Positions 11,859 through 14,363 of a stretch of DNA of 14,363 nucleotides are shown piece after piece. The stretch covers positions 1 through 14,363 of the forward strand of contig JADFJY010000019.1 of assembly GCA_022565935.1 (NCBI GenBank), written 5' to 3'. The notes under the pieces are model-generated. The model was not told where the DNA came from, did no database searches, and saw only the letters and a list, made by a program, of their open reading frames with translations. Position numbers and translations under genes: made by a program. Numbering within the stretch: the first letter of the stretch is position 1; each line of letters starts with the position of its first letter. The stretch comes from Nitrososphaerota archaeon. GTDB taxonomy: Archaea; Thermoproteota; Nitrososphaeria; Nitrososphaerales; Nitrosopumilaceae.

Positions 11859-12519
11859 TCAATCATTTTTTTGGATTAAATCAGAAGGCGAAAAAAAACT
11901 AGCTACTGAAAATTTAGTTCCAGGTAATCAAGTATACAAAGAAAAATTAATTATGAAAAAAGGAGTGGAGTATAGATTATGGGATCCGTTTAGAAGTAAA
12001 TTAGCAGCATCTATAATGAATGAACTTGAAGAGTTTCCTTTTAAAAATAAAACTAAAGTTCTATATCTTGGAGCATCAACTGGAACAACTGTAAGTCACG
12101 TTTCAGATATAGTTGGCCCAAGTGGGATAGTCTTTAGTGTTGAGCATGCAAGTAGAGTTGCAAGAGATTTTTTAGACAGAGTTGCGTCACTAAGAGCAAA
12201 TATTATTCCAATTCTTCAAGATGCAAGAAAACCTAGAGAATATTTTTCGGTATTTGGAAAAGTTGATGTCGTCTATGTAGATATTGCTCAACCTGATCAG
12301 ACAAAAATTGCCATAGATAATTGTCAACTATTTCTAAAAAAAGGTGGATATTTCTTTTTAGTCATTAAGACAAGAAGTATAGATGTTACAAAATCTCCAA
12401 AAAAAATTATTGAACAAGAAATAGAGAAATTAAAAACGAATTTTGATATTTTACAGTCAATAGATTTACATCCATATGACAAAGATCATGCAATGGTAAT
12501 TGCAAAATATAGAAGCTAA
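11845..12519 (+). CDS. flpA: Fibrillarin-like rRNA/tRNA 2'-O-methyltransferase
   Basis: The SAM-dependent methyltransferase of the box C/D RNP, guided to rRNA and tRNA riboses by sRNAs and anchored by Nop5. From a TTG at 11845 it is 224 residues, the archaeal length; it lacks the eukaryotic Gly/Arg N-terminal domain. Motifs are KKLATENLVPGNQVYKEKLI (17-36), YRLWDPFRSKLAA (43-55), the SAM loop LYLGASTGTTVSHV (73-86), VFSVEHA (96-102), DVVYVDIAQPDQ (141-152) and FFLVIKTRSIDVTKSP (170-185), and the closing HPYDKDHAMVIAKY. The start is uncertain: TTG 11845 overlaps nop5 by 14 nt, while an in-frame ATG at 11800 would add 15 residues read from nop5 repeat DNA. The open frame continues back to 11590, but that part is a shadow of nop5. 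T7 at 11866-11872 sits just after the nop5 stop. Confidence 0.93.
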   Translation: MEEGNQSFFWIKSEGEKKLATENLVPGNQVYKEKLIMKKGVEYRLWDPFRSKLAASIMNELEEFPFKNKTKVLYLGASTGTTVSHVSDIVGPSGIVFSVEHASRVARDFLDRVASLRANIIPILQDARKPREYFSVFGKVDVVYVDIAQPDQTKIAIDNCQLFLKKGGYFFLVIKTRSIDVTKSPKKIIEQEIEKLKTNFDILQSIDLHPYDKDHAMVIAKYRS

Positions 12520-13136
12520 TTATTATCTAAGATTCTCAGAATAGGCTTCCAACTTTTACGCACAAAACTTGGCATACTATGATTTTTTTTGTAATATTTA
12601 GTCACAAATTTCACACTTAGTGAATCTGAAGGATAACCACTTCCCAAATCATGGTTTTTTCTTAACTTTGCAATTGTTCTATCTCTTGTTACTTTTGCAA
12701 GAATAGATGCAGCAGAAACTACCACAAATCTGCTATCTGCATGATGATATGATTTAATTTTATGATTGTTAGATAGTTTTGATATTTTTTTTCCAAATCT
12801 TCTTGGATTGACATCACATGAATCAACATATGATGTGTCAGAATTTAGTTTTGAAACAACTTTTGCCATATATTTTGCCTCCAAATCATTTAGACAATGT
12901 TTCTTAACACTAGCATCAATCGATCTTGGAGAAATTTTTGCAATGTAATATTCATCAACAATTTCAATAATTTTTTTGTAAAGATATTCACGTAATTTAG
13001 GGGAAAGTTTTTTTGAATCTTTTACACCTAATATAGATAATTTTCTTAATTTTCTTTTATCCAAAGAAACTCCAGCTATAACTAATGGTCCCATCATAGA
13101 ACCACGTCCAGCATCATCAATACCGCAAATTTGCAC
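12516..13136 (-). CDS. rnhB: Ribonuclease HII
   Basis: Cleaves the RNA strand of RNA-DNA hybrids and single ribonucleotides in DNA, for primer removal and ribonucleotide excision repair. From the GTG at 13136 it is 206 residues. The signature is GIDDAGRGSMMGPLVIAG (5-22), followed by VKDSKKLSPKLRE (39-51), YVDSCD (103-108, third acidic residue D105), and HHADSRFVVVSAASILAKVTRD (132-153; D134, the fourth). The second active-site acid is Asp (D8) where most type II enzymes have Glu (DEAGRG). I chose the GTG because it places the GID motif at the usual distance from the N-terminus and a TTTAATAC sequence lies about 26 nt upstream. A TTG at 13157 would add seven residues. Its stop overlaps that of fibrillarin by 4 bp, convergently. 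Confidence 0.92.
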   Translation of the reverse strand: MQICGIDDAGRGSMMGPLVIAGVSLDKRKLRKLSILGVKDSKKLSPKLREYLYKKIIEIVDEYYIAKISPRSIDASVKKHCLNDLEAKYMAKVVSKLNSDTSYVDSCDVNPRRFGKKISKLSNNHKIKSYHHADSRFVVVSAASILAKVTRDRTIAKLRKNHDLGSGYPSDSLSVKFVTKYYKKNHSMPSFVRKSWKPILRILDNN

Positions 13137-13157
13137 GAATTTTATCTTAAAGCACAA

Positions 13158-13166
13158 GTATTAAAC
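13158..13166. promoter_or_regulatory. TATA-like box between rnhB and trm1
   Basis: GTATTAAAC in the 59-bp divergent gap. On the minus strand its TTTAATAC is centred about 26 nt before the rnhB GTG. On the plus strand TATTAAAC is about 33 nt before the trm1 TTG, giving a leader of a few bases. One AT block may serve both genes. Confidence 0.4.
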
Positions 13167-13195
13167 CGTTAGAGACTAAGTAATACAGAAAATAA

Positions 13196-14344
13196 TTGGA
13201 AATTCCAAATGAATCTTTTCAAGAAATTATAGAGGGTAAAACAAAACTTCTTGTTCCAAAAAAATCAATAACAGAAAAAGTTCCACCAAAAAAACCAGTA
13301 TTTTTCAATCCAAAGGCAAAATTGAATAGAGATTTTTCAGTAATAGCATATGCCGCATTTCTTAAAAATTTTCAAGGCCCAAAGATTTTCTTGGAAGGGT
13401 TATCAGGAACTGGTGCGAGAGGATTAAGAGTTGCAAATGAGTTAAAAATTGAAAACATAATAATTAATGATCTAAATCCAACAGCTCTAAAAATTGCTGA
13501 ATATTCAGCCAAATTAAATAATATAAAAAATATTGAATTTTCTGAAAAAGAGGTTTGTAGGTTTTTTAGTAATCATTCAAAAAAAGGAGAAAGAGGCTCA
13601 ATTATCGATATAGACCCATTTGGCTCGCCTGCAGCATTTTTTGACTGTGGCATTAGAGCAACTATGCATGGTGGAATTTTATCAACTGCTGCCACAGATC
13701 TTCAAGTTCTAAATGGACTCTTTCAGGGAGCATGTAAGAGAAAGTATGGAGGAATTCCGGTTAGAACAGAATATGGAAATGAAATTGCAATTAGATTAAT
13801 TCTTGGTTGTCTTAGAATAGTGGCAGCAAGACTAGGAGTTCAAGTGATTCCTTTGTTTGTAGAAAGTGATATGCACTACTATAGAACATATGTTAAAGTT
13901 CTAAACAGACCAGATCAGCAAGAAAATATAGGATATATTCTGCATTGTAAAAATTGTGGACATAGAAAAATTACATTAGAGCAAGAACAAGAATGTGAAT
14001 TATGCAAATTAAAAATAAGTATTGCAGGGCCTTTATGGATTGGAAATATTTTCAACAAAGAATTTATTCAAGATATGTTATTAGAAATTCAAAATTTAGA
14101 AGTAGACAAGGTTTGTGAAAAAACTCTTCACAAATGTCTTGCAGAATCAGAAATGTCAGGAACGTATTTTACATTAGATGAGATTGCATCAAAAATGAAA
14201 TCATCTCCTCCAAAATTAGAAAATGCAATATCATATTTACAAAAAAATAACTTTGTAGCGAGTGTTACATCATTTAGTCCTACAGGGTTTAGAACAGACG
14301 CAAAAATAAATGAAATAATGAAAATATTTCAGACTATCCAATAA
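13196..14344 (+). CDS. trm1: tRNA (guanine(26)-N(2))-dimethyltransferase Trm1
   Basis: A SAM-dependent enzyme that methylates G26 of tRNA at N2, often twice, at the D-arm/anticodon hinge. The 382 residues begin with the archaeal/eukaryotic Trm1 block EGKTKLLVPK (13-22) and VFFNPKAKLNRDFSV (35-49). They continue with the SAM site FLEGLSGTGARGLR (65-78), the acidic NDLNP (91-95), the catalytic-type IDIDPFGSP (137-145), and LSTAATDLQVLNG (162-174). A zinc-ribbon-like CKNC...CELC follows (C251, C254, C267, C270), then AGPLWIG (277-283) and a C-terminal winged-helix-like region (about 305-380). The length fits archaeal Trm1. The start is TTG at 13196; there is no nearby in-frame ATG, and the protein begins just before the conserved block. 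The TAA is at 14342, with only 19 bases left in the window. Confidence 0.94.
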   Translation: MEIPNESFQEIIEGKTKLLVPKKSITEKVPPKKPVFFNPKAKLNRDFSVIAYAAFLKNFQGPKIFLEGLSGTGARGLRVANELKIENIIINDLNPTALKIAEYSAKLNNIKNIEFSEKEVCRFFSNHSKKGERGSIIDIDPFGSPAAFFDCGIRATMHGGILSTAATDLQVLNGLFQGACKRKYGGIPVRTEYGNEIAIRLILGCLRIVAARLGVQVIPLFVESDMHYYRTYVKVLNRPDQQENIGYILHCKNCGHRKITLEQEQECELCKLKISIAGPLWIGNIFNKEFIQDMLLEIQNLEVDKVCEKTLHKCLAESEMSGTYFTLDEIASKMKSSPPKLENAISYLQKNNFVASVTSFSPTGFRTDAKINEIMKIFQTIQ

Positions 14345-14363
14345 ACCCTAGACAAACCCAATA

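Noticed and set aside
11624..11866. Minus-strand Leu/Ser/Pro-rich repeat ORF
   Set aside because: Shadow of the nop5 RGG repeat with no upstream promoter or family resemblance.

Overview
The window looks like a chromosomal core-genome segment of an AT-rich marine ammonia-oxidising archaeon (Nitrososphaerota/Thaumarchaeota, Nitrosopumilus-like). The archaeal signature genes are Rpo4/RpoF, L21e, S30e, RadA, Nop5, fibrillarin, archaeal Trm1 and the DUF655 protein. The gene order L21e - rpoF - DUF655 - ksgA - hemK is a conserved archaeal cluster. The genus is inferred from protein style and gene order, because no search could be run.

Layout. 1-550 (-): 5' part of a metallophosphoesterase, cut by the window edge. 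669-1697 (+): isocitrate dehydrogenase-type enzyme, divergent from the phosphoesterase and ending base-to-base against hemK. 4125 down to 1698 (-): L21e, Rpo4, DUF655, KsgA and a HemK/Mtq2-type methyltransferase in a tight run with overlaps or gaps of at most about 20 nt. 5261-4182 (-): RlmN, a bacterial-type radical-SAM methyltransferase. 6559-5336 (-): RadA recombinase with a repetitive C-terminal tail. 6878-6696 (-): S30e. 8652-6919 (-): an archaeal radical-SAM protein of unsettled function. 10444-8695 (-): PyrD and PyrK, a two-subunit dihydroorotate dehydrogenase. 10488-12519 (+): Nop5 and fibrillarin, the box C/D RNP pair. 13136-12516 (-): RNase HII, ending in overlap with fibrillarin. 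13196-14344 (+): Trm1.

The main theme is translation and RNA modification: two ribosomal proteins, an RNA polymerase subunit, methylation of rRNA (KsgA, RlmN, Nop5/fibrillarin), of tRNA (Trm1) and probably of a release factor (HemK/Mtq2). DNA maintenance (RadA, RNase HII), pyrimidine synthesis (PyrDK) and central carbon metabolism (IDH) are added to it. Several first-in-operon genes have a TATA-like box about 25-30 nt before the start codon, which fits leaderless transcripts. Some internal genes have Shine-Dalgarno-like sites, and non-ATG starts are frequent.

There is no CRISPR array, tRNA, rRNA, phage or large accessory island, and no gene-free stretch over 300 bases. The most unusual structure is in the 136-bp gap between S30e and RadA. 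It holds a 46-bp element with 14-bp terminal inverted repeats (13/14) exactly bounded by perfect 8-bp direct repeats (6596-6657), which looks like a tiny MITE with a target-site duplication. It ends about 6 bp from the radA TATA box. The stretch from that TATA box to the start codon is built of nested palindromes. Other notable points are in-gene tandem repeats in the radA and nop5 tails, and hairpins at three successive junctions of the L21e operon, one of them a perfect 10-bp stem followed by T7.
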